From Planctomycetales bacterium (GTDB lineage Bacteria; Planctomycetota; SBBH01), in NCBI GenBank assembly GCA_005239795.1, contig SBBH01000021.1:1-15539 (forward strand): DNA of 15,539 bases, read 5' to 3'. Shown here in pieces: positions 8,149 to 14,259 of this stretch (its first letter is position 1; the number at the start of each line of letters is the position of its first letter). The notes below the pieces were generated by a model. The model was not told the origin of the DNA. It saw only the letters and a list, made by a program, of their open reading frames with translations, and searched no databases. The translations under genes and the position numbers were made by a program.

Positions 8149-8212
8149 TCCGCCTCCGCCTGAAAGGGCTACGGCGGATCCGCCGAAGCGACCGCAAGGT
8201 CGTGTAGGCGGA
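8149..8212 (+). repeat. Palindromic element 2 inserted after P13 of RNase P RNA
   Basis: This 64-nt copy shares TCCGCCTCCGC, GGCTACGGCGGATCCGCCGAAG and GTAGGCGGA with element 1. Its inner hairpin is CGACC-GCAA-GGTCG where element 1 has GGCC-GAAA-GGCC, so the stem changes are compensatory and both loops are GNRA. It sits directly after a P13 hairpin (CTCCCTCGG-GTGA-CCGAGGGAG) and before CATGGCAAACCCC; removal restores the usual P13/P14 junction. Confidence 0.85.
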
Positions 8213-8390
8213 CATGGCAAACCCCGCCCGGAGAAAGGCCAAGTAAGGGAGGTCGCTCCCCTTCGCGGGGGAGCGCGGCGTGTCTCGCGCCGATCCCTTC
8301 CGGGTAGGCTGCTTGAGGTCCGCCGCGAGGCGGATCCTAGAGGAATGGCCCCTCCCTGCAAAGGGGACAGAACCCGGCTTATGGCGCACC

Positions 8391-8423
8391 ACAGCCCGGA
8401 TCTCGCGATCCGGGCTGTTTTTT
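8391..8423 (+). terminator. Rho-independent terminator of rnpB
   Basis: ACAGCCCGGATC and GATCCGGGCTGT form a 12-bp perfect stem with a TCGC loop, followed at once by a run of Ts. It directly follows the P1 helix of RNase P RNA. Confidence 0.93.
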
Positions 8424-8659
8424 ATAAGACTAAAGTAGCGTTGCAGTACTAATTATTATGGGGCAATCCTTCCCTCACAACACGAAGAATTGCAGATATG
8501 TTATCCGCAAGAAGTCCCCGGAAATTATCTACGCGTCCGATCAACGTCTTAAGATTTAAAAGACCTCCTTTGTAAGCTACCTTGGCGTAGTTGATTGACA
8601 CACTGAAAGCCGCTGTCTGCCGTACGATTTCCACAAAAGCCCAGGCGCGATCATTCCAA
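8424..8659 (-). other. Low-confidence remnant ORF in a decayed stretch
   Basis: No intact recognisable gene lies between the rnpB terminator and the grpB-like pseudogene. On the minus strand an open frame with a GTG at 8634 and stop at 8449 gives 61 residues (MEIVRQTAAFSVSINY...). The same frame stays open upstream to about 8680 (SSWNDRAWAFVEIV...), so it looks like the 3' part of a longer gene whose beginning is lost. I do not recognise the family. Base composition is lower in GC than the flanking genes. Confidence 0.25.
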
Positions 8660-8885
8660 CTAGAGTTGGCGCTCTCGAGAATCGATCACAATATCCAAAT
8701 CAATCCTCGGCTTGGCCGGAAGACCGCTGCACCGACGTACTGCCAACATGCTCGAACCTGAGGATCTTGGAGCCCAAATGGTTCGCAAGAACCGTTTTAA
8801 GTTCCAAGAAAAAGATGGGCCATTGTGGATCGTAGTCCACGACTTGGACCGCGCTGGACGACCATTCTGGTTGCACCTCTTTCAT
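8660..8885 (-). pseudogene. GrpB/UPF0157 family remnant, frameshifted and truncated
   Basis: The N-terminal part reads like a GrpB-family (UPF0157, nucleotidyltransferase-like) protein: VQVVDYDPQWPIFF, then FEHVGSTSV. After TSV the frame runs to an early TGA at ~8700, while the next frame continues the family pattern as GLPAKPRIDLDIVIDSRERQL before a TAG at 8660-8662. A one-base insertion near 8726-8731 (CAGC where a Pro codon is expected) explains the switch. Only about 75 of the usual ~170 residues remain. Its ATG overlaps the TGA of the upstream hutI-RNase H gene (ATGA), so it was once probably translationally coupled to it. Confidence 0.75.
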
Positions 8886-10576
8886 GCTTTGTCTAAAGCT
8901 CGGTTGGCCGCAGCGTCAGCACGGGTGTTTTGCTCCCGGCGGACATGCCGGATCTGGACGTCCGCGAAGCGTGAGAGGCGTTTCTTCGCCTCCTCATGGA
9001 GGGGTTTCAAGTTCGCGTGGCGGACCTTGTATTCCCCCTTGATCTGCTTCACCAGAAGTTCGCTGTCGGCATGGATCCTCAAGCTCTTGGCTCCCAGGCG
9101 CTCGGCCTCTTCAAGCGCCTTCAAGAGCGCCGAATATTCGGCCACGTTGTTGGTGGTCTCGCCGAGCGCGAACCCTTCGTCAAGCAGGGTCCGCCCGCCC
9201 GCCGTCTCGATCACGACACCCGCCGCGGCCGGGCCAGGATTCCCCCGCGACGCCCCGTCGACCCAGATCACGAACGCCCCGTTTTCGTCCTTTGTGTCCA
9301 AGGCATCCTCCCCCGAAAAAACCTCCCCTTCGACAACCAGGCCTTTGCAGATGACGCGCTTTATCGGAACCTGTCCGAAGCGGTATGGGATCTCCCGGAT
9401 TTCCTCGGCCTCCCACAAAACCAGATCCGCGCGTTTTCCCGGCTCGACGCTCCCGGCCGCGTGACCCCGCCCCACAGCGCAAGCCGCATTCAAGGTCGCG
9501 GCGGTCAAAACCTCGGCCGGCGTCATCTTGTAGATCGCGCAGGCGAGCGCCATTGCCAAGGGCATCGACTCGAGATGGCTTGTTCCAGGGTTGCAGTCGG
9601 TGGCGATTGCCACCGCCGCCCCGCCGTCCAAGAGTCGTCGCGGATAGGCATAAGGCGGCGATCCCGTCATGAGGGCGCTCCCCGGAAGGACGACAGCCAC
9701 GGTGAGCGCCTTTGCCAGCGCAGCGATCTCCTCGTCTCCGACGCAGGCCAAATGATCCGCCGAGGCGGCCTCGAGGGAGCAGGCCAAACGCGTCCCCCCC
9801 AGGCGCGTGAACTGCTCGGCATGAATCTTGAGCGCGAGGCCCGCTTGGCGCGCCGCCTCCAGGATGGCGCGCGACTCCTCCACCGTGAACGCGCCCGACT
9901 CGCAGAAGACGTCGCAGAACTCCGCGAGGCGCTCCCGGGCCACGCGCGGAAGCATCTCTTTTGCCACAAGATCCACAAAGCCGCGGCGGTCCTTCGCATG
10001 CTCGGGCGGCAGGGCGTGCGCCCCCAAAAACGTCGGGACGATCTCCTGCGGACCGGCGCGGCGCAGCCTGTCGACGACGCGCAGGATCTTGAGCTCCGTT
10101 TCAAGATCGAGTCCGTAGCCGGATTTCACCTCGGCGATGCAGGTCCCTTGAGCCAGCATCCGTGAAAGCCTGCCCTGTGCCTCCCGAAAAAGCGCTTCCT
10201 CGCCGGCACGGCGCACGGCGCGGACGGTCGCCTGGATCCCGCCTCCCTTCGCGGCGATCTCGAGATAAGATGCTCCCCGCAGGCGCGATTCGAACTCTTT
10301 TGCGCGCGAGCCCGAGAACACCAGATGCGTATGCGGATCGACAAGCCCGGGCGTCGCCAAGCACCCTTCGGCGTCGATCTCGCGGGACGGCGTCAATCCC
10401 CGCGGGAGCGCCTTTTCCGGAAGGATCTGGACGAAGCGCCCTTTCGACACGGTGACGGCGCAGGCGGCGTGCTCCGACACGTGGTCGGCCTGGCGGCCTT
10501 TCAAAGGCTTGTCTCCGCGAGGTGTGGCGAGGCGCCCGACGCGGCGTATCAAAAGATCCACGGAAGAAGCAGGCAC
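8882..10576 (-). CDS. hutI: Imidazolonepropionase (HutI) fused to an RNase HI domain
   Basis: One 564-aa frame carries two full enzymes. Residues 1 to ~422 are HutI, an amidohydrolase that opens imidazolone-5-propionate in histidine degradation: metal ligands H82 and H84 (DPHTHLVFSGSR), H252 (IHAEQF), D327 (ATDCNPGTS), plus KSGYGLD at 151-157 and GGGIQATVRA. After a short acidic linker, residues ~432-564 form an RNase HI fold with WVDGASRGNPGP and the catalytic set D440, E480, D504, D554, which cuts RNA in RNA-DNA hybrids. The start is GTG at 10576, with GGAGG only 1 nt upstream; GTG at 10561 is an alternative. No other hut gene is in the window. A TTG with a strong Shine-Dalgarno at the junction may start a separate RNase H of 139 aa. 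A sequencing error erasing a stop cannot be excluded. Confidence 0.88.
   Translation of the reverse strand: MPASSVDLLIRRVGRLATPRGDKPLKGRQADHVSEHAACAVTVSKGRFVQILPEKALPRGLTPSREIDAEGCLATPGLVDPHTHLVFSGSRAKEFESRLRGASYLEIAAKGGGIQATVRAVRRAGEEALFREAQGRLSRMLAQGTCIAEVKSGYGLDLETELKILRVVDRLRRAGPQEIVPTFLGAHALPPEHAKDRRGFVDLVAKEMLPRVARERLAEFCDVFCESGAFTVEESRAILEAARQAGLALKIHAEQFTRLGGTRLACSLEAASADHLACVGDEEIAALAKALTVAVVLPGSALMTGSPPYAYPRRLLDGGAAVAIATDCNPGTSHLESMPLAMALACAIYKMTPAEVLTAATLNAACAVGRGHAAGSVEPGKRADLVLWEAEEIREIPYRFGQVPIKRVICKGLVVEGEVFSGEDALDTKDENGAFVIWVDGASRGNPGPAAAGVVIETAGGRTLLDEGFALGETTNNVAEYSALLKALEEAERLGAKSLRIHADSELLVKQIKGEYKVRHANLKPLHEEAKKRLSRFADVQIRHVRREQNTRADAAANRALDKA
9299..9314 (-). promoter_or_regulatory. 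Internal ribosome binding site and TTG start for the RNase H part
   Basis: On the minus strand GGGGGAGG (9314-9307) lies 5 nt before an in-frame TTG (9301-9299, codon 426 of the fused frame). Translation from it would give a 139-residue stand-alone RNase HI. The site falls exactly in the linker between the two enzyme domains, which is why it is listed. Confidence 0.5.
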
Positions 10577-10587
10577 GCCTCCACTCT

Positions 10588-10622
10588 AAATCCAAAATCC
10601 AAAACTCCAAACCCCAATCAAA
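10588..10622. repeat. Degenerate 7-nt tandem repeat (AAATCCA type)
   Basis: Units AAATCCA, AAATCCA, AAACTCC, AAACCCC, AATCAAA run head to tail just upstream of hutI in the divergent hutI/uppS intergenic space (10577-10687). No clear sigma-70 promoter is visible in the rest of this gap. Confidence 0.55.
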
Positions 10623-10687
10623 CTGATGGAAAAACCCGTTCGCTGGGGCGGATTGACTTCGATCCGGCCCCCCGTTACCGTTTGTTT

Positions 10688-11488
10688 ATGAACGTGACGG
10701 CGCGCCGAAGCCCGAGCTCCTCCTCCATGGAATTGACGACTCCCTACAGCCGCGAAGAGCTTGTCTCGCGCGGTCTCGTTCCGGAGCGTCTCCCCCGCCA
10801 TGTGGCGATCATCATGGACGGAAACGGCCGATGGGCCAAAGAGAAGGGGTGGATGAGGATTCGCGGCCATGAGGAGGGGGTCACCTCGGTTCGCGAGACC
10901 ACCGAGGAATGCGCGCGCCTGGGGCTCGACCAATTGACGCTGTACGCTTTCTCCTCCGAAAATTGGCGCCGCCCCGAGATGGAGGTGAAGCTCCTGATGA
11001 AGCTTCTGGCCCGTTACGTCGTCGAAGAACGGCCGACCTTGATGCGCAACAATGTGCGCTTGACCACGATCGGAGAGACTGCGACGCTTCCGGACGAGGC
11101 GCGTCAGCCCCTCTTGGAATCGGTCGATCTCTGCCGGAACAACACAGGGCTAACGCTGTGTCTCGCCTTAAATTACGGCGGCCGCCAGGAGATCGTGGGC
11201 GCGGTCAAGCGCCTCGCGCGCGACGCCGCGGCGGGCCGCCTCGATCCCGAGACGGTCGACGAGGCGCTCTTGGCGCGCTCCCTGTACCAGCCAGACATGC
11301 CCCCCCTGGATCTTCTCATCCGAACAGCCGGGGAATACCGCGTCTCCAATTTCCTGCTCTGGCAAATCTCCTATGCCGAGATCTGGACGACGCCGGTTCT
11401 CTGGCCGGAGTTCAGGATCCCCCACCTGTACGAAGGACTAAAGGCCTATGCTCAGCGCCGCCGCCGCTTCGGCGGCCTTGGGGAATGA
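10688..11488 (+). CDS. uppS: Isoprenyl transferase / undecaprenyl diphosphate synthase
   Basis: Cis-prenyltransferase that makes undecaprenyl diphosphate, the lipid carrier for cell wall and surface glycans. The substrate loop HVAIIMDGNGRWAKEKG lies near residues 38-54 (catalytic D44), followed by YAFSSENWRRP (~86-96), LNYGGRQEI (161-169) and the C-terminal RTAGEYRVSNFLLWQISYAE (212-231), where Ala replaces the more usual Ser of RTSGE. The 266-aa length fits the family. The frame is open far upstream; ATG at 10688 is chosen because it gives a normal length, while ATG at 10727 (13 codons later) is also possible. Neither has a good Shine-Dalgarno. The stop overlaps the cdsA start by 4 nt. Confidence 0.95.
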   Translation: MNVTARRSPSSSSMELTTPYSREELVSRGLVPERLPRHVAIIMDGNGRWAKEKGWMRIRGHEEGVTSVRETTEECARLGLDQLTLYAFSSENWRRPEMEVKLLMKLLARYVVEERPTLMRNNVRLTTIGETATLPDEARQPLLESVDLCRNNTGLTLCLALNYGGRQEIVGAVKRLARDAAAGRLDPETVDEALLARSLYQPDMPPLDLLIRTAGEYRVSNFLLWQISYAEIWTTPVLWPEFRIPHLYEGLKAYAQRRRRFGGLGE

Positions 11489-12159
11489 CCTCCGCCGCAT
11501 CCCGATTCCTCTTCGGCGCCGCCTGGATTGCCGTCCTCACGGCACTCGCCTGGATCGAACGGGCTACCGGCACATCCTGGTGCACGCGCGGGCTCGTCGG
11601 CGCACTCGCCGCCTTGGCGGCTTGGGAATGCCTGGGATTTTGGATGGGTCCCAAACTTGGGAACACCCGTCTTCCCACTCCCCTCCTCGCCGTCGGTTTT
11701 TTTTACATCCTGTTGGCTTTCTATTTTTTTGAGATCAGAAAGGCGCACGGACTGGTTGCGACTTTTTACGTGGTTGCCGCCTGCAAGGGTGGCGATATCG
11801 CCGCTTATTACGTGGGGAGTTCGATCGGGCGCTTAAAACTGGCGCCGGCCATCAGCCCCAAAAAGACGTGGGAAGGGGCCGCCGGCGGATTGATCGCTTC
11901 GGTTGGAGTCGGCGCCACGATCGCCTGGCTGGTTCCCTCCCTTCTGTTGACGCCGGCCTCCGGCACGCTCTATGGCGGCGCCGTGGGGATCGCAGGACAG
12001 ATCGGGGATCTCTTTGAATCCTTCCTGAAGCGAAAGGCCGGCGTCAAGGACTCCGGAAACTGGCCGGGGCTCGGGGGAGCCTTCGACATGCTTGACAGCC
12101 TCCTCTTGGCCGCCCCGACGGGCTATTATCTCTATCCGCTCCTGGCGCGGACAGGGTAA
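11485..12159 (+). CDS. cdsA: Phosphatidate cytidylyltransferase (CDP-diglyceride synthase)
   Basis: Integral membrane enzyme making CDP-diacylglycerol from phosphatidate and CTP, the entry to phospholipid synthesis. It has several hydrophobic segments and the family core: GGDIAAYYVGSSIGRLKLAP, SPKKTWEGAAGG, then GDLFESFLKRKAGVKDSG and PGLGGAFDMLDSLLLAAP. In the classical signature PGHGGxxDRxDS, His is Leu and Arg is Met here; from memory this variant is frequent in PVC-type lineages and the catalytic acidic residues are kept. At 224 aa it is shorter than the ~285 aa of E. coli CdsA, with fewer N-terminal helices. The ATG overlaps the uppS stop (ATGA), and the stop shares one base with the phoH start, so the genes are translationally coupled. 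Confidence 0.9.
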   Translation: MTSAASRFLFGAAWIAVLTALAWIERATGTSWCTRGLVGALAALAAWECLGFWMGPKLGNTRLPTPLLAVGFFYILLAFYFFEIRKAHGLVATFYVVAACKGGDIAAYYVGSSIGRLKLAPAISPKKTWEGAAGGLIASVGVGATIAWLVPSLLLTPASGTLYGGAVGIAGQIGDLFESFLKRKAGVKDSGNWPGLGGAFDMLDSLLLAAPTGYYLYPLLARTG

Positions 12160-13106
12160 TGGAAGACAGCCTCAAAATCGGCAGCTACGACGAACAGCTC
12201 CTGGTGTTCGGCCCCCAGGAGCGCTTCCTCAAGAAAATTCGGGAGGCGTTCGGCATCGAAATGTCTGCTCGAAACGGCCTTGTGAAGCTCTCCGGCGCCC
12301 ATGAGGGGGTCCGCTCCGCCAAGGAGACGATCCTCGCCCTGCAAAAGGCGGCGCGCTCAGCCCCCCAGGAGTTCGGGGAAGATGACGTCGACAGGCTCGT
12401 CGCCCAAATCCGAGGCGCCACCCCCCCGCCGGCGCCCCTTCCGATCCCGCTTCTTGAAAAAGGGCGCTCCGCCATCCCCAAAACGGCGGGACAGGCGCGC
12501 CTGGTCGAGATGATCCGGACAGATGACATCGTCTTCTGCTCCGGCCCGGCCGGGACGGGAAAGACCTACATGGCGATGGCGATGGCGCTCCACGCCATGG
12601 GAAAAAATGAGGTCAGGAAAATCATCCTGGCGAGGCCCGCGGTCGAGGCTGGCGAGAAGCTCGGATTCCTGCCGGGGGACCTCTTCGAAAAGGTGAACCC
12701 TTATCTGCGCCCCCTCTATGATGCCATGGAGGATCTCCTCGACTACGGCAAGGCCAAGAAGCTGATCGAGCGGGGCCTCGTGGAGATCGTGCCGGTCGCC
12801 TTCATGCGAGGGCGAACCCTGGACCGCGCCTTCGTGATCCTGGACGAAGCGCAGAACTGCACCCCGAAGCAGATGATGATGTTCCTGACGCGCCTGGGGC
12901 TCCACGCCAAAGCGGTGGTCGCGGGGGACGCCACGCAGGTCGATCTCTTGCCTCCGGAGCGCTCGGGGCTCGCCGACGCCTGGGAGACGCTCCAAGGAAT
13001 TCCCGGCATCGGCTTCATCCAGCTTGACGCGACCGACGTCCTGCGCCACCCCCTGGTGAAAGAGATCGTGCGCGCCTACGGCCGCCGGGACTCCCCCACG
13101 TCGTGA
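12159..13106 (+). CDS. phoH: PhoH-like ATPase (YbeZ type)
   Basis: Cytosolic P-loop protein of the PhoH family, usually partnered with YbeY in rRNA metabolism (family knowledge). It has an N-terminal KH-like region (~15-70, QERFLKKIREAFGIEMSARNG), a Pro-rich linker near 88-97, Walker A GPAGTGKT at 129-136 (K135), the family signature LARPAVEAGEKLGFLPGD (157-174) and Walker B FVILDEAQN (D229, E230), followed by GDATQVDLL. At 315 aa it has normal length. The ATG overlaps the cdsA stop by one base, and its TGA overlaps the ybeY GTG. The phoH-ybeY pairing is widely conserved and supports the call. Confidence 0.95.
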   Translation: MEDSLKIGSYDEQLLVFGPQERFLKKIREAFGIEMSARNGLVKLSGAHEGVRSAKETILALQKAARSAPQEFGEDDVDRLVAQIRGATPPPAPLPIPLLEKGRSAIPKTAGQARLVEMIRTDDIVFCSGPAGTGKTYMAMAMALHAMGKNEVRKIILARPAVEAGEKLGFLPGDLFEKVNPYLRPLYDAMEDLLDYGKAKKLIERGLVEIVPVAFMRGRTLDRAFVILDEAQNCTPKQMMMFLTRLGLHAKAVVAGDATQVDLLPPERSGLADAWETLQGIPGIGFIQLDATDVLRHPLVKEIVRAYGRRDSPTS

Positions 13107-13540
13107 CGGTTCCCACTGTTGTCAACCTGGCGGGCGCGCCCGTCCGGACCCAATGGCTAGAGCGTGTAGCCCGCCGCGCGATCCGTGCGGCCCGCGCAAA
13201 AGGAAAAAAAATCTCCGTGACGATCGCGATCCTCTCCGAGGCCCCGATGCGGCGTCTCCACCAGCGCTCGCTTGGCGATCCGAGCGCGACAGATGTCCTC
13301 TCCTATCCCCTCTACCGGAAAAAAGGGACGCTACATGGAGAGATCGCCGTCTGCTGGGAAGCAGCTCGCCGGGAGGCGCGCCGGCGCGGACATTCTCTCC
13401 ACGCGGAGCTCGCGCTTTACACGGTCCACGGCATTTTGCATCTGGTCGGCTATGACGATCACACGAAAAAAGCGCGCCGGCGGATGTGGGCACGCCAGGC
13501 AGAAATCCTGTCAGGCTTGGGAATCCGACTTCGCAGCTGA
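13103..13540 (+). CDS. ybeY: Endoribonuclease YbeY, 16S rRNA maturation factor
   Basis: Zinc-dependent RNase involved in 16S rRNA 3' end maturation and ribosome quality control. The metal motif is VHGILHLVGYDDH with ligands H109, H113 and H120, and SATDVLSYPL (61-70) is the usual substrate-side motif. The GYDDH form has one extra Asp relative to GYDH and is a known variant. The 145-aa length is normal. It starts at GTG overlapping the phoH stop (GTGA), consistent with coupling. Its last ~30 nt overlap the 3' end of the small minus-strand gene that converges on it. Confidence 0.94.
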   Translation: MTVPTVVNLAGAPVRTQWLERVARRAIRAARAKGKKISVTIAILSEAPMRRLHQRSLGDPSATDVLSYPLYRKKGTLHGEIAVCWEAARREARRRGHSLHAELALYTVHGILHLVGYDDHTKKARRRMWARQAEILSGLGIRLRS

Positions 13541-13771
13541 GGCCGCTTGGCGGCAGGCCCACTTGCGATAGGACCAATACAAAACCGCGATAAATCCGCC
13601 GGTGAGTAAATACGGCATACTCAGCATGAAGAGGATGCTCCAGTAGAGCCCCTGCGTGAGATCCCCCCCCTCGGAGGCGACCGCCTCCTTGCAGGAAGGT
13701 CAAGTCAGCGCCATAGCGGGCCAGAAAAGGAGACATGTCGTGATCGTCACGCGACACGCGTCACGAGTCAT
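13511..13771 (-). CDS. Candidate UxxC selenoprotein: small periplasm-facing membrane protein with in-frame TGA
   Basis: Read through one TGA at 13702-13700, the minus strand encodes an 86-aa protein. It has a signal-like start (VTITTCLLFWPAMALT), then U-P-S-C-K-E-A-V (U = TGA, residue 24; Cys at 27), a hydrophilic stretch, one membrane helix (SILFMLSMPYLLTGGFIAVLY, about residues 44-64) and a basic tail ending at 13511. From memory, small proteins with CPxCKE-(A/V)...G(Y/L)xWSILFM..MP occur beside SCO1 and oxidase genes, and the TGA falls on their first Cys. A hairpin with GGUC loop follows the TGA at bSECIS spacing. The start is uncertain: ATG 13771 or GTG 13750, neither with a clear ribosome binding site, and both inside 7-nt repeats. 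A simple nonsense mutation or sequencing error is the main alternative. Confidence 0.6.
13673..13702 (-). promoter_or_regulatory. Putative bacterial SECIS element
   Basis: On the minus strand, TGA (13702-13700) is followed after 17 nt by the loop GGTC (13682-13679) closed by a perfect 6-bp GC-rich stem GGAGGC/GCCTCC (13688-13683 with 13678-13673). Known bacterial SECIS rules, recalled from published bSECIS work, ask for a small apical loop with G in its first two positions, an upper stem of at least 4 bp and about 16-37 nt from UGA to the loop. This hairpin meets all three, and E. coli fdhF also has GGUC in its loop. Confidence 0.55.
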
Positions 13772-13847
13772 GCGCGAGAGGAAAAAATTCCGCTGTTTCC
13801 GTTTGTTTCTACCACGCATGACGCGTGATCCATGACGCATGACTATA
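13746..13847. repeat. Degenerate 7-nt tandem repeats in two inverted blocks
   Basis: Plus-strand units GTCACGC, GACACGC, GTCACGA, GTCATGC (13746-13773) face CACGCAT, GACGCGT, GATCCAT, GACGCAT (13813-13840). The second block reverse-complemented gives GTCATGC, GTCATGG, ATCACGC-like units, the same family. A ~39-nt spacer separates them. They fill the gap between the DUF420 gene and the candidate selenoprotein gene and overlap both of the latter's possible starts. Confidence 0.6.
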
Positions 13848-14259
13848 GATGATACAGCATCAGATAGATGATGACGCCGGTCACTGACACATACATCCAG
13901 ATCGGGAAGGTCCGACGAGCCCACGTCTTGTGGCGCTCCCAGTCCTGCTTGGCGGCCTGCCTCAAGGTGATGCCGGCCAACACCGGGACGGTCGCCGCCA
14001 GGGCCGTGTGGCTGAGAAGTACCGTGAAATAGGCGGTACGCAGGATCCCGCCGTGCGGAAAACGCGTCGTACCATGGTGAAAGTGGTAATAAAGATAGCA
14101 GCTCAAAAAAAGAAGCGACACGCCACAGGCACAGAGCATGCAAATCTTGTGCGGTTCGCGGCGCCCTTTTTTGATGAAAATGAGTCCCATCATCAGGAGA
14201 ACGCCGCTCGCAGCGTTCAGGGAGGCGTTGATCGCCGGAAAGGCTTCAAGCGGGATCAT
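13843..14259 (-). CDS. DUF420 membrane protein (YozB family), oxidase-associated
   Basis: Integral membrane protein of 138 aa with four predicted helices near residues 8-28, 40-58, 76-98 and 118-136. Histidines are placed at or near helix ends: H37, the HFHH cluster at 59-62, H84 (LLSHTALAA), H110 and H137. DUF420 proteins are commonly encoded beside SCO1 and heme-copper oxidase genes, and a role in oxidase assembly is suspected but not established (family knowledge). The ATG overlaps the SCO1 stop by 4 nt (ATGA), so the two are coupled. The stop codon lies within the 7-nt repeat block. Confidence 0.88.
   Translation of the reverse strand: MIPLEAFPAINASLNAASGVLLMMGLIFIKKGRREPHKICMLCACGVSLLFLSCYLYYHFHHGTTRFPHGGILRTAYFTVLLSHTALAATVPVLAGITLRQAAKQDWERHKTWARRTFPIWMYVSVTGVIIYLMLYHL

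Larger units (their letters stand above)
7878..8390 (+). ncRNA. rnpB: RNase P RNA, class A, with two insertions
   Basis: Catalytic RNA that trims the 5' leader of tRNA precursors. The 5' conserved block GAGGAAAGTCCGGGCTCC lies at 7914-7931, the P8/P9 region CACAGAGACGAGACCGCC follows, then AAGGCCAAGTA, GGGTAGGCTGCTTGAG and the 3' block ACAGAACCCGGCTTAT at 8367-8382. The ends pair as an 8-bp P1 helix (GGTGCGTC with GGCGCACC), which sets the boundaries used. At 513 nt it is longer than usual class A RNAs; removing two palindromic elements at 8047-8109 and 8149-8212 leaves 386 nt, a normal size. A TATGCT at 7869-7874 could be a -10 box, but I see no matching -35. Transcription ends at the terminator directly after P1. 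Confidence 0.96.

Noticed and set aside
8319..8334. A third TCCGCC...GGCGGA hairpin within rnpB
   Set aside because: It occupies the normal hairpin position after GGCTGCTTGAG in class A RNAs and has only the arms around GCGA, so it is probably a native helix rather than another insertion.
7754..8392. Open frames on both strands across rnpB
   Set aside because: The region is explained by RNase P RNA and its palindromic insertions; the translations are Arg/Pro-rich with no family resemblance.
13663..13670. Eight-G run in the candidate selenoprotein gene as a frameshift site that would explain the TGA away
   Set aside because: Changing the run length would break the frame linking PSCKEAVASEGG to the conserved-looking membrane segment; the TGA lies upstream of the run in the same frame.
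13700..14143. A continuous minus-strand frame ending at the TGA in the candidate selenoprotein, extending through the DUF420 gene
   Set aside because: Upstream of 13771 this frame is the wrong frame of the conserved DUF420 gene and repeat DNA; only the last ~20 codons, forming a signal peptide, are likely real.
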